From NCBI GenBank assembly GCA_947561585.1, contig CANNZV010000871.1:124001-188000 (forward strand): a stretch of 64,000 bases of DNA, in the 5' to 3' direction. Source of the DNA: Caprella mutica. Taxonomy: Eukaryota; Arthropoda; Malacostraca; Amphipoda; Caprellidae. The position numbers were made by a program, and so were the translations under genes. Positions within the stretch are counted from its first letter, which is position 1. Every line of letters begins with the position of its first letter. The notes under the pieces are model-generated. The model ran no database searches. It worked only from the letters and a program-made list of their open reading frames with translations, and was not told the origin of the DNA. Shown in pieces: positions 1 through 13,900 of the stretch.

Positions 1-1833
1 CTCCAAGAAATCCTCTATTTTGGGCATTTTGGGCTTCTGTTCTCAGTAAAATACATGTAAATATAGGAGGAAGAAGTGTTCATAGTAAAATTAATGTAAA
101 TATAGGAATTATATCAAATTGTTCGCAGAGAATATCTGTGATATCTCCCATATCCTGCAGACTGGGAGGAAATCAAGGATTGTTCACACAGAAATTGTTG
201 AAAATGTCCCATGTTCTGCAGACTGATATTGCCAGAGTGCAGAATACGGAACATTTTTCCAAGGCTCACTGCGGGAGTTTTTGATTGAATTTTTGAAATT
301 GGAGATCTTTGTGGGTGATCATGAATCAATTCCTATGTTACCATTAATTTTGCTGCATGAGATTTTGAATTAATTTTTATGTTACCATCAATTTAGCTGC
401 GGGAAATTCTGAATCTGCTGCAGAGAGTAAGAGAGGAACTCTCACTCAAAATAAAATCTCTGCGGGAGAAGAGACACATTATGCAGACTGGCTATATCTG
501 AATCGGGGGGCGTGCTGCCCCTCGAACTCCCCTGCCATGTCATAAAACAATCATGAAGTTAACATAACAGAACCATAGCTGATCAAAAATATACATAACA
601 AAATTCTAAAAGCCGGAAATGTTACAGTTAGATATGATTTTCATGAAAAAAATTGATCATTATTAATTCAAATTCCTATTAATTGACAATATATTCACAG
701 GATATTATTGGTATTGATATAGTTCAAAAATTGTATAAGTTTAAACTTCATAGCTGCCCAAATAAAAATGTTACAGGCCAAATGTACATGTGACACTCAA
801 ATGCGGGTGTGGTAACCACATATGAATGCAGAAAATGGTAGATATTTAGGATATTATCAACATAACAATTTTGAATTAAATCCTGTTTTTAGTCGTCTAC
901 ATTAATTTTGCAGCAAACACTTCCGAAATTTGAATTAATACCTATATTTACATTATTTTGCTGTGAATAGAATAACCAATAATTGATTGAGACCAGACTG
1001 CAGGAACTGGAAACTGTTCTCCTAGAAATCCTTTCTTTTGTCTTCTGTTCTCAGCAAAATACATGTAAATATAGGATAAAATTAAGAATTGTTTGTACAG
1101 AAAATGTTGAAAATGTAGCAGTAGTAAAACCTCGCATATTATGTAGCTACACCAGACAGCGATATTTGTCTCACACCTAATCGCAGTACGTCACTCTGAG
1201 CACTGAAATAAAATAAGCTGCTCAGCTAAAGCCTAAAAGTGTCCTGCATTTGCTGTACTACTAGCTCTCTCTAGTATAGCTATATTATTACTCTAGGCCT
1301 AGGTCCATTGACAAATATTTCTCATTAAAACTATATATAATCTGAAATCACAGACAAAGACATTTCCATTTTCTATTTATTTTCCTCAGGTCCACAGGAG
1401 TATGGACCGGTAACTAGGTAACTTATAACTAGACTTATTACAGTAGCTATTGTTACTTTGTGAGATTGCATTGATTGGGCTTATAGCTACAACTTATTAT
1501 GCCCTTTAGCTATTATCTAGTTACCTATCTACCTTTAAATAATCATAATTAGATTTAGCTACCGATAATTTTTTACATACATACCTACTAGTTACAACAT
1601 ACCTTTCTATTGGTAAAGAGAAAAGGAAGGATGATTCCTAAAGAGAAAATGAAGGAGAAAAGGGAAGCCAGTATTGTTCAGATTTTGCAGTACCTAATCA
1701 GTCTTCCTCCCCTTTACCTTTTTGTGTTTTTCCCATCCAAAAATATTGTACTATCCTCACCTAACGATGTTAATCTATCAACTTATATATTACTAGATGT
1801 TAACTTACTAGTTTAGCTAGTTCAATTTTTGCA
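1..1833. other. 5' flank of inversin-like gene with an interspersed repeat
   Basis: No coding exon seen. AATACATGTAAATATAGG and its complement CCTATATTTACATTA occur at 50-75, 90-112, 940-955 and 1058-1075, and again near 39865-39930. This indicates a dispersed AT-rich repeat with inverted parts. The promoter is presumably between about 1200 and 1800, but no motif is convincing. Confidence 0.5.
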
Positions 1834-1966
1834 ATGCATAATAATGCATTTCAGTATGATGTTGAGCTGTCAACTAAGGAGCAATTCCACTCAGTCTCGG
1901 AAACCTCCTCCCCTCTCTACAAAGCTGTGATAACTGGCGATGTCAGGGCTACTGCTCTTCTTGTTT
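1834..1966 (+). CDS. Invs: First coding exon of inversin-like gene
   Basis: Begins MHNNAFQYDVELS and ends in an ankyrin start (SPLYKAVITGDVRATALLV) before a strong donor, TTGTTT|GTAAGT. An in-frame TAA at 1801-1803 supports this ATG. It ends in phase 1 and joins in frame to 18332, giving a continuous ankyrin helix across the join. The 16.4-kb intron between them contains the whole GNMT gene. A non-coding 5' exon further upstream is possible. No TATA box stands out. Confidence 0.7.
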
Positions 1967-4900
1967 GTAAGTTATTGCTAATCTAATTTATCTCTTGTCA
2001 ATTATCTAACTATTCCATATTTTATGTCCTTACTTTTTTTATAATCATCATAAGTGATATATGGTAGATTGTTTTTCTTTCGTTTACTGTTTATCATAAG
2101 GTAGATTTAATATGCTGGTTATTAAATAATTACTTTCGCAGATTGCAGAGGGTTATATTTTAGGCGGCATTTATCTTCATCAATATAATTAAATTTATTT
2201 GCTTATTACTACCTAGGCTCAGACTAGCCCTCATGGGCTCTATAGCTACTGAACCTGTCTAGTGAATGAAAGTGGAGGGTGTGTGGCATCCCTTGGATCT
2301 CAAACTGTTGTAATTTGAGTTGTACATTGCCTTTTATTACCATTAATCATTAGCTACTTGCAGTATTAGAGGATATCTCTAGGGATATGGTCTCCTATAT
2401 ATGGAGATATGGTCTCCTTTGCTAGTAGTTATAAATTTCTATTTGTCTAAGGATATTGAACTGGATTGGCTCCCAGAAATCCATGCATCTCCAATTCATT
2501 ATTTTCTTCTGTTCTCTCTATTCTTGTAGTTAACTACATTTCATTTTTTGAATAAAAGATTCTTAGTTCTAGGATAAAAAAGACAATATTAATTGTAGTC
2601 TCACTATATGTCTCTGTATTTGAATCACTTTAAATTGAATAAATATGTCAAATTTTCCTCGTAAATACTTGAAACACTTCCACATAGCTGTGAACACACT
2701 TTAATTGACATTATGTATTTGCTGCATCTTCTGGCTTAGTCATACTTTGTACTTATTTTAATAAGGAAACTGAGTAGAATTATGCATTCTTATATTATAT
2801 CTCAAATGCCATGAATTTTATGAAGAAAATTTGAATAATATGAATAAATTTGGTTGGTGGGAGTTATGTTGTCACTTGAGTTGTATTGTTTGAAGATTCT
2901 CCCATACCTAGTCATAATGATTTATGAATGGTTCTTTTGTTATTTAGGGGTGATTTTCATTTTCAATGATACAACACATTTATTAAATTTATTAATATTT
3001 TCATTTGACTGGTGGGAATATATATCTCTAGTCAAGTGATGTTGATTACAAGTGGGACATAGGTGTCCCATGTCTAAAATAATAGTTCAAGAAAAAAAAA
3101 GACTCATCATTCTAGAAACATCTAATTCCATCTAAAACAACAAAAAAACGTGTTTAAAAGTTCCAATACAAGTTCCAATACGAGCAGGACCTGCTGGAGA
3201 GTGCTGAGGCAAGCTATAAAAAAAATAATGATATCCTCATGTTTTCTTGACAACATGGATGTAGAAAGAAGGGTCTTCCACCTCTTGGAGAGTTTTGTAG
3301 TCTCCAAACAGTGAATATTTTGCACTGGTGCCAAAAGTTAACTCTAGCAACTGCTTGAAAGACTCGACTTGATGGGGAAAACAACTCAGCAGAAACTGCC
3401 TGCAGGGAACAAATTGAACCTATTAGTGTTAGATAGAGGAGTTATTGGGAGGAGTGGGGTGTGAATTAAAGGATTGGGGAGTGACTAGGAGGAGTAGGTG
3501 TGCCTGATAGTTTGAAAGTGACTAGGAGAAGTGAAGAAGAGTGACTGGGAGGAGTGGCAAGTGACTGGGAGGAGTGGCAAGTGACTGGGCGGAGTGGCAA
3601 GTGACTGGGCGGAGTGGCAAGTGACTGGGAGGAGTGGCAAGTGACTGGGAGGAGTGGCAAGTGACTGGGAGGAGTGGCAAGTGACTGGGAGGAGTGGCAA
3701 GTGACTGGGAGGAGTGGCAAGTGACTGGGAGGAGTGGCAAGTGACTGGGAGGAGTGGCAAGTGACTGGGAGGAGTGGCAAGTGATTGTGAGGAGTGGCAA
3801 GTGATTGTGAGGAGTGGCAAGTGATTGTGAGGAGTGGCAAGTGATTGTGAGGAGTGGCAAGTGATTGTGAGGAGTGGCAAGTGATTGTGAGGAGTGGCCA
3901 GTGATTGTGAGGAGTGGCCAGTGATTGTGAGGAGTGGCCAGTGATTGTGAGGAGTGGCCAGTGATTGTGAGGAGTGGCCAGTGATTGTGAGGAGTGGCCA
4001 GTGATTGTGAGGAGTGGCCAGTGATTGTGAGGAGTGGCCAGTGATTGTGAGGAGTGGCCAGTGATTGTGAGGAGTGGCCAGTGGCTGATGGGAGGAGTGG
4101 CCAGTGGCTGATGGGAGGAGTGGCCAGTGGCTGATGGGAGGAGTGGCCAGTGGCTGATGGGAGGAGTGGCCAGTGGCTGATGGGAGGAGTGGCCAGTGGC
4201 TGATGGGAGGAGTGGCCAGTGGCTGATGGGAGGAGTGGCCAGTGGCTGACGGGAGGAGTGGCCAGTGGCTGATGGGAGGAGTGGCCAGTGGCTGACGGGA
4301 GGAGTGGCCAGTGGCTGATGGGAGGAGTGGCCAGTGGCTGATGGGAGGAGTGGCCAGTGGCTGATGGGAGGAGTGGCCAGTGGCTGATGGGAGGAGTGGC
4401 CAGTGGCTGATGGGAGGAGTGGCCAGTGGCTGATGGGAGGAGTGGCCAGTGGCTGATGGGAGGAGTGGCCAGTGGCTGATGGGAGGAGTGGCCAGTGGCT
4501 GATGGGAGGAGTGGCCAGTGGCTGATGGGAGGAGTGGCCAGTGGCTGATGGGAGGAGTGGCCAGTGGCTGATGGGAGGAGTGGCAAGTGGCTGATGGGAG
4601 GAGTGGCTAGTGGCTGATGGGAGGAGTGGCTAGTGGCTGATGGGAGGAGTGGCTAGTGGCTGATGGGAGGAGTGGCTAGTGGCTGATGGGAGGAGTGGCC
4701 AGTGGCTGATGGGAGGAGTGGCCAGTGGCTGATGGGAGGAGTGGCCAGTGGCTGATGGGAGGAGTGGCAAGTGGCTGATGGGAGGAGTGGCAAGTGGCTG
4801 ATGGGAGGAGTGGCAAGTGGCTGATGGGAGGAGTGGCTAGTGGCTGATGGGAGGAGTGGCTAGTGGCTGATGGGAGGAGTGGCTAGTGGCTGATGGGAGG

Positions 4901-7900
4901 AGTGGCTAGTGGCTGATGGGAGGAGTGGCAAGTGGCTGATGGGAGGAGTGGCAAGTGGCTGATGGGAGGAGTGGCAAGTGGCTGATGGGAGGAATGGCTG
5001 ATGGGAGGAGTGGCTGATGGGAGGAGTGGCTGATGGGAGGAGTGGCTGATGGGAGGAGTGGCTGATGGGAGGAGTGGCTGATGGGAGGAGTGGCAAGTGG
5101 CTGATGGGAGGAGTGGCAAGTGGCTGATGGGAGGAGTGGCTAGTGGCTGATGGGAGGAGTGGCTAGTGGCTGATGGGAGGAGTGGCTAGTGGCTGATGGG
5201 AGGAGTGGCTAGTGGCTGATGGGAGGAGTGGCTAGTGGCTGATGGGAGGAGTGGCTAGTGGCTGATGGGAGGAGTGGAGAGTGACTGATGGGAGGAGTGG
5301 AGAGTGGCTGATGGGAGGAGTGGAGAGTGGCTGATGGGAGGAGTGGAGAGTGGCTGATGGGAGGAGTGGAGAGTGGCTGATGGGAGGAGTGGAGAGTGGC
5401 TGATGGGAGGAGTGGAGAGTGGCTGATGGGAGGAGTGGAGAGTGGCTGATGGGAGGAGTGGAGAGTGGCTGATGGGAGGAGTGGAGAGTGGCTGATGGGA
5501 GGAGTGGAGAGTAACTGAGAGGGGCAAAGTGACTAACAGGTAGTGGATGGTTAGTTACTTTCATTTCAAAGCTCTAAAAGTACATCTTAAATTAGAGAAA
5601 AGTAACTGATAGTACTGAACCTTGTGGTGCTCCAACTCTAAAAAGTACATCCTAAATAGGAGAGATGATAATACTGAGTCCTGTGCTGCCGAATTAGTTA
5701 GATTCTTCATTGCAAGTTTTGCGTTTAGTTTCAGAGATATCTTTACTTTTATCTATTAGGTACCATCATAAATAGAGAACGGTCACATTATTTTTGTAGT
5801 TTGATAATAATTCTTTACCTTTTAGGTTTTGTTGCCAATGTTTGTTTATTAGCTTCAGAGCCTTTGCTTTCGATTTTCTCATCGAAGTGAGGTATGGGTT
5901 TCATGTTATACTCCAAAGATACGAGAATAGGTCTCTTCTCGTGATAGAGAGTATACGTCTTTATGGATTCAACCAAGTCACTCTGAAATGAAGTCATGAT
6001 ATTACTAATGGAAGAGGCATGATATTAGTCCTAAAATTATTTCATATGAAGTCAATGTAATTTTTTATAAGCTCTATAAAGTAAAGGAGAATTGGAAATA
6101 TTGTATATTATTAAATCCATTTGACTAGTTAACTCCTACACAAAATCTTTAAACACCGAATTAATATTAAGTTAAATATTTGATATAGTTGCCTTACATT
6201 GTAGTACACCGTGTGAACTGGCGCTTTGCCGTGCTGTAGAACATAGTCGTAGTTACGATGGTCTATTATCAGAATTCCTCCTGGATTGAGCAGCTTTTCA
6301 AAATTCTTAAGGCCTTTCCTGTAATAAAACGGAACAAAATATAGTTGCTTATTAGAACCTTGAATAGATAGAAAAATATAAGTCTCTCGTAAGTATTAGG
6401 CAAAGCACTAACTACTGACAGTTTTTCTAATTACTTTTGGTTTGTTTGAGTTCCATCATCATTTTCCACATGAGCGTACGAATTTCCTAGGCAGAGAATA
6501 GCGTCGAAAAGATCGTGTCCCTTCAAGTCATCGTTTAGATTCAACCAATCCGCCTGTTTGATCTCTGAAAGATTATTCCACACAAAAAACTTGAAAACCT
6601 ATTTTTATCAACAATACTAATTCTTCACATCATAAATTGTAAGTAAAATCTTAATAGATTTTGTAATAATTTGATGCAATTAAATGAAAAAGACAGGGAT
6701 ATCTACAGAACTACAGAAATTGGCTTATCTGCAAACTTTCTAAATATACAATTGCGTAATAAATTCTTTTTAACAATCGAAAATATTTGAAGAATATATC
6801 CATTGCATTAATGCATCTTGCGTCACACAGACAATGTCATGAGGAATGTCTATCATTCTTCTGACCCACTCACCCCAGTTGTTGAAGTTAGGGTCATCCC
6901 TCCTCCTCCATCTGGTGGATAGAGCATAGCTCAACATTTTCTCTGACAGATCTATGCTGGTGACTTGAAAGCCCTCTTCCACCAGCATTTCGGAATCAAT
7001 TCTGGAATTAATGTTTCCAGTTTTTAATGAGGTTTAAGCGAGTATATTGTGAGATGTGATATTTTTGAATATTTGTAAAGATTTCTAACTAATTAATTTC
7101 AATGCTATTTTACCAAACAAAGTGCCTCCATTGCACAATAATTGGTAATCTATGACTTTTATCTGGATGAAATTAATATTTAATTCTTTAAAATTATCTT
7201 CAGGCTAAAGACATTGGTCTACAATTTGTAGTTTAGGTAGGAGGAGTAATGATCAGTTTTTCTTCTGTTCACTTGGTAACTGATATAAATTTATTAGAGT
7301 ATGGTTTTGTTGTCATTTTGCGCGATAGAAGCTTTCAACCTTTTCGATCCGACAATTAAATACATGTAATGTATCCTACATTGATCTGTTGATTCTAAAA
7401 GCAAATAAATGAATTTAGCATCTGGAGTAGCATTCAAGACCGAACGGGCTAAATTTGATATTTTGAATTATTATTCCATCGATCCCTCCACTAACCCTGT
7501 TCCCGTGGCTGCATCCAAAACTCGTTTGCAGCCATTTTCCTTGAGGTGACTCAGCAGAAAATCTCTGATGGTGAATGTATACAAAATTAACACAATTTTG
7601 AAGCACAGAATTAGCGAATACAGTAATAGAAAGAGTTTATTATATTTAACTTATTCATTTACATTGCAATCGTATTTCATCTTGTCTGACTGTAGCTAGA
7701 AAGATTTCTTTCTCTCGGAATCAGGATATATAAAACTTCAACTCTGAATGGTCACTTAACTGATCTGGAAATACACGTGCAATGCCTCACTTGTAAATAC
7801 CGATGCGTTTACTCTTGTCACCGATGTAGAGATCCCAGTAAGATGTAGCAACTCCATCTTCGTACTGGTCCTTCTCTCTGATGATAAGGTTAGAACCACT

Positions 7901-10900
7901 GCCCATGGTTACGAACAGAAAATGGATCCTTGAAACTGTGGAATTAATTCTAAAAGATAGAGAATAAAAACTGTTGAGTTAATTACAGAAAATAGAACGT
8001 AATAGCTGGAAATGAACCTAGAATATAGAACGTAGACAATGTTGAGTTAAACCTAAAAAAAAACTTAGAAGCTAGGGAGTTGAACATAAGAATTGAACAG
8101 TCAAAACTAAGAACTGAAAATTAAACCCATGAACAGATTAATTATTGAGCCTGAAATTAATCTTTGTAACTGAATAGTCAAACCATGAAACGGGAAAGTT
8201 AAACCTAATTCTTTGAACTTAAACCAAGATACTGAAAAGAGTCAAATCTAGAAACTGGGAAGAGTCAAATCTAGAAACTGGGAAGAGTCAAATCTAGAAA
8301 CTGGGAAGAGTCAAATCTAGAAACTGGGAAGAGTCAAATCTAGAAACTGGGAAGAGTCAAATCTAGAAACTGGGAAGAGTCAAATCTAGAAACTGGGAAG
8401 AGTCAAATCTAGAAACTGGGAAGAGTCGAATCTAGAAACTGGGAAGAGTCGAATCTAGAAACTGGGAAGAGTCGAATCTAGAAACTGGGAAGAGTCGAAT
8501 CTAGAAACTGGGAAGAGTCGAATCTAGAAACTGGGAAGAGTCGAATCTAGAAACTGGGAAGAGTCGAATCTAGAAACTGGGAAGAGTCGAATCTAGAAAC
8601 TGGGAAGAGTCGAATCTAGAAACTGGGAAGAGTCGAATCTAGAAACTGGGAAGAGTCGAATCTAGAAACTGGGAAGAGTCGAATCTAGAAACTGGGAAGA
8701 GTCTAATCTAGAAACTGGGAAGAGTCGAATCTAGAAACTGGGAAGAGTCGAATCTAGAAACTGGGAAGAGTCGAATCTAGAAACTGGGAAGAGTCGAATC
8801 TAGAAACTGGGAAGAGTCGAATCTAGAAACTGGGAAGAGTCGAATCTAGAAACTGGGAAGAGTCGAATCTAGAAACTGGGAAGAGTCGAATCTAGAAACT
8901 GGGAAGAGTCGAATCTAGAAACTGGGAAGAGTCGAATCTAGAACTTGGAAGAGTCGAATCTAGAACTTGGAAGAGTCGAATCTAAAGTTTTGTGAGTCAA
9001 GCCTAGCACTTGACTAGCACAAAACAATTCACACTGGTCAATAGTTTTTCTATTGTTTTATATCTCGTTAATAAACAAGACCGGTTATATCACAATCGCA
9101 TCATTTCTAATGTTTAGCTCCACTCCTAACATTTGACAGAGAGTTTTTTATTTTTTCGTTGCGACTGGAGTACATATTTTAATCACTCAATAAATGGCTT
9201 AAGATACGAATAATTTTCTTACCGAAATGCCTACATTGACGTGGCAGTACTCATTCACACTTTACCAACCACTTGTAGCAATTTTATACAGCAAATGTGA
9301 CATTATGTAAAATTAAAAGAGAATGTATGTTTAGTCTATAAAATGTTAGTATTTGTGCGATATCTTCTGGCTTTTTTTCGATTCTTTGGATCTAATTTTT
9401 TAAAGAAACAGAGTAGAATTGTTCATACTTATATAATATCTCCAATGACATGAATTTTTAATGAAGAATTTGGACAGAAAACTAACACTTAATGTGTCAT
9501 TTTTATGGTTCTAATTTTTTTTGAAGATATTTATATGTATCCCATTGTGATTTTAGAATGGTAATTTTTGTCATTCATCAGATAGATATTAAATAATCCA
9601 AAGAAATTTTTAATTTTCATATGACTATATAACGTCCCACTAATCTAGAAAAATCTATTACCATTAATAACAAAAACAACAATAAGAAATTCCAATTACG
9701 AGTTTCAAAAATTCTGCTACAAAGGAGTTGAGAATTTTCTCCTTGAGCTCTGCACAAAAAGTGCCCAGTGGCACACATTGGCATTGCTTAGTGAAAACTG
9801 GTTTATACCGTAGTTTCTACACGTGAAAATTTTTTGTACCGAAGTGAGTATTGACTGAGACAATTATTTAGTGCCTGATGCTGCTCTTTCACTAGCAATC
9901 TGACACTGAATAGTACTAGAACTTGCTTGACTAAAAATGGTGCACCTGTACAAAAGAATTTTGAAGTAACTTCCAGTCTCACGCAAGATTGTATCCATTT
10001 TCGTTACCAATGGGGAAATCTTCCGCAGTATAAAACAAAATGTATAGTTAAAATTCTTTTTTCATGTTACTTGCAATAAAATCTTGAAGCAATAATTAAT
10101 TTTCGCAACTACCTCTATAAAGTTAAAATGTTTAACAAATGAAGTAAATTCTTAAAACAGTTAAACTTTATCCTCCATCTTAGATATCTACGAATATAAT
10201 GTTAGTTAGAAGTGGAGAATCTCATTATGCTAGGTCATGTCACTGCTCTCTCTGTCCTTTAGTTTCTGCCGGGTTTCATGTTTAAATATTAATTCACTCT
10301 TTTGGTGTTATATTAATATTGAATTCTCCTTACAAAGAGAAGATAAATTAATGTAACTTGTATCTAAAAAAGGGAATAGGGACTAGGTGCCTCACTAGTA
10401 CACTGACTGGTGAACCTTTTCAGTCTCCACTGGTACACTGACTGGTGAACCTTTTCAGTCTACACTGGTACACTGACTGGTGAACCTCTACAATCTACAC
10501 CAGTACACTGACTGGTGAACCTCTACAATCTACACCAGTACACTGACTGGTGAACCTCTATAGTTTACACCAGTACACTGACTGGTGAACCTCTATAGTT
10601 TACACCAGTACACTGACTGGTGAACCTCTATAGTTTACACCAGTACACTGACTGGTGAACCTCTATAGTTTACACCAGTACACTGACTGGTGAACCTCTA
10701 TAGTCTACACTAGTACACTGACTGGTGAACCTCTATAGTCTACACTAGTACACTGACTGGTGAACCTCTATAGTCTACACTAGTACACTGACTGGTGAAC
10801 CTCTATAGTCTACACTAGTACACTGACTGGTGAACCTCTATAGTCTACACTAGTACACTGACTGGTGAACCTCTATAGTCTACACTAGTACACTGACTGG

Positions 10901-13900
10901 TGAACCTCTATAGTCTACACTAGTACACTGACTGGTGAACCTCTACAGTCTACACCATTACACTGACTGGTGAACCTCTACAGTCTACACTAGTACACTG
11001 ACTGGTGAACCTCTACAGTCTACACTAGTACACTGACTGGTGAACCTCTACAGTCTACACCAGTACACTGACTGGTGAACCTCTACAGTCTACACCAGTA
11101 CACTGACTGGTGAACCTCTACAGTCTACACAAGTACACTGACTGGTGAACCTCTATAGTCTACACTAGTACACTGACTGGTGAACCTCTATAGTCTACAC
11201 TAGTACACTGACTGGTGAACCTCTACAGTCTACACTAGTACACTGACTGGTGAACCTCTACAATCTACACTGGCACACTGACTGGTGAACCTCTACAATC
11301 TACACCAGTACACTGACTGGTGAACCTCTATAGTCTACACCAGTACACTGACTGGTGAACCTCTATAGTCTACACCAGTACACTGACTGGTGAACCTCTA
11401 TAGTCTACACTTGTACACTGACTGGTGAACCTCTACAGTCTACACTAGTACACTGACTGGTGAACCTCTACAGTCTACACTAGTACACTGACTGGTGAAC
11501 CTCTACAGTCTACACTAGTACACTGACTGGTGAACCTCTACAGTCTACACTAGTACACTGACTGGTGAACTTCTACAGTCTACACTAGTACACTGACTGG
11601 TGAACCTCTACAGTCTACACTAGTACACTAACTGGTGAACCTCTACAGTCTACACTAGTACACTAACTGGTGAACCTCTACAGTCTACACTAGTACACTG
11701 ACTTGTGAACCTCTACAGTCTACACTAGTACACTGACTTGTGAACCTCTACAGTCTACACTAGTACACTGACTTGTGAACCTCTTCAGTCTACACTAGTA
11801 CACTGACTGGTGAACCTCTTCAGTCTACACTAGTACACTGACTGGTTTTTCACTTCTCAACATCTGATCGTAAATGATAGAACCTGCACGAACTACACAA
11901 AAGTGCAACTAAAAACTGGCTTTGTACTACCTACACGTGTGGAACTTTTTATGCTGAAGTGACTGTTTACAGCAACATTACTTGTGGTGATGTTGCTGAT
12001 TTATTGAACACAATTAAACTATGATAGATAATGATCAATTGCTAAATGCGCATTTGAAACTACTAGTAACTAGAACTACCAAACAGTTCAAATGACTTTT
12101 TTTATATTATGCTATTAGCTATACGCGGTATGTTTACTTTTTCTGTCATTTCTTGTTGATGAATACTGTTGTGACAATATGATTTTTGAATCTTAGATTT
12201 TGAGAATATCATTGAGGATATTCTAGTGTTTCAAAAAAAATCTTGTTTGTTTAAAACTCAAATATTTTAACACAATATGAAGCAGATTTGGTTTCTTCAA
12301 TTAAAATGCTAGGGGAAACGATTCCCTTAAAGAGTGTAGCGGAATGTAGAGACAATCAATTCAAACATCGTGTATTTAGATGGTTATTAGCGAATTATGA
12401 ATTTACCATGGACTAATTGGATCTATTTAATAATTATACTCATTCAATTATATGTCATTTGATAAGCTTCCATTTATTATCTGATATAGCTACTGTGAAT
12501 AGTTAATAAAATATTTATATTTCATAGGAGCTCGCGTGAAATAAAAAGCTATAGATGAATTTAATTCTATCTTTAATTACAATATAAATAAACACCTAAC
12601 GGAATGAAAATAAATTAAAATCACAAAAATAAATAATTCCGTAGAAGCCCCTTTAAACAATATTTATCATTCAAAACCTGTAGAACTTAATTGTGATACG
12701 AAGCCAGTTTATGTTAGGTTAGAGTATTTAGGGTTTGTTTCCAATGTCCTCAAACGTTAATTATCCATTTTGATCAATAAGTTTTACCCTCAAATTCAAC
12801 TTAAATTCATTATTAATTCATCTTATTCCATCGGCAATATGTTTTATTATAAAGACAAACTCCCACCTTTACTTGTTTCCAATGTTATATACAAATTCAC
12901 TTGCGGACAGAGTTCTGCGGCCTACATGGTGAAACACGGAAACAACTAAAGGTGAGAGTTAGTCAACACAGAGGGGTTTCCTTCAGAAACCCCTTTACCG
13001 TTTTATCCAACCCTGAGATTAGTAAAATTTTAAAACTTTCTTTCGACCATAATCATCCATTTTCAGAAAAATATTTCAAAATTTTAACTACCTGAAATAC
13101 TTCAGATTTGAGGACATTGGAATCAATTTTTATTTATGACCAGAAGCCTCAACTCAATTCACAAGGGGCTTCTACGGAATTATTTATTTTAAAATGATTT
13201 ATTATTGTGATTTTAATTTATTTTCATTTCGTTAGATCTTTATTTATATTGTAATTAAAGATAGATTTAGGGCTGATCCACACTATCGCTCCGGTCACGT
13301 TCCGCTCTCGCTCCAGTCACGGTCCGGTCTCATCCTTGTGCATACACATGTTCGGTCCGGTCACGGTCCGCTCTTGCTCCCGTCCCTTCCGTATCATCTG
13401 ATTTTGCAGTGATTATCATTACGCTTGATTGATGAACAGGATGAGAGAAAACAAATAAGTAGATATTTTGAGTTCATCCTATGCTAAAGGACAGGAAGTG
13501 CGAAGGATATCTACTCGTTTTATCCTCATCTAATAGATGACGAAACTAAATTATTCTATTATTTTCGAAAACTATTGAAACTTGAAAAAATCTGTCTAAA
13601 ATTGATAATTATTTTAGAAAAGAAAACATGCAACAACACTGAAAACAAAATCACTCCTAGAGAAAACTGACTGTATATCTAAGAATCTAGACTTCTAGAG
13701 TCTAAGCCCTTAGGTATAAGAAGTATTATATATGTCACTTGCGTTTGACTGATCTGCAGCAATATCGACCGATTTCGCTTCATAATCTGTTGATCTATCG
13801 TTAGCACAGCCATCGACCGATAGCGCAACCAACGATCGATTGCTGCACGTTCGAATGATAAAGAAAGTATTTAGTTTATCAATCTAAATGGTATATTTAA

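Noticed and set aside
3466..5564. Long minus-strand open frames reading as MPLLPSATGHSS-type proteins
   Set aside because: They are translations of a minisatellite whose unit lacks stops. All three minus frames are open and they lie inside a GNMT intron.
10397..11846. CRISPR array
   Set aside because: Units are directly adjacent with no unique spacers, and the DNA is a eukaryotic intron.
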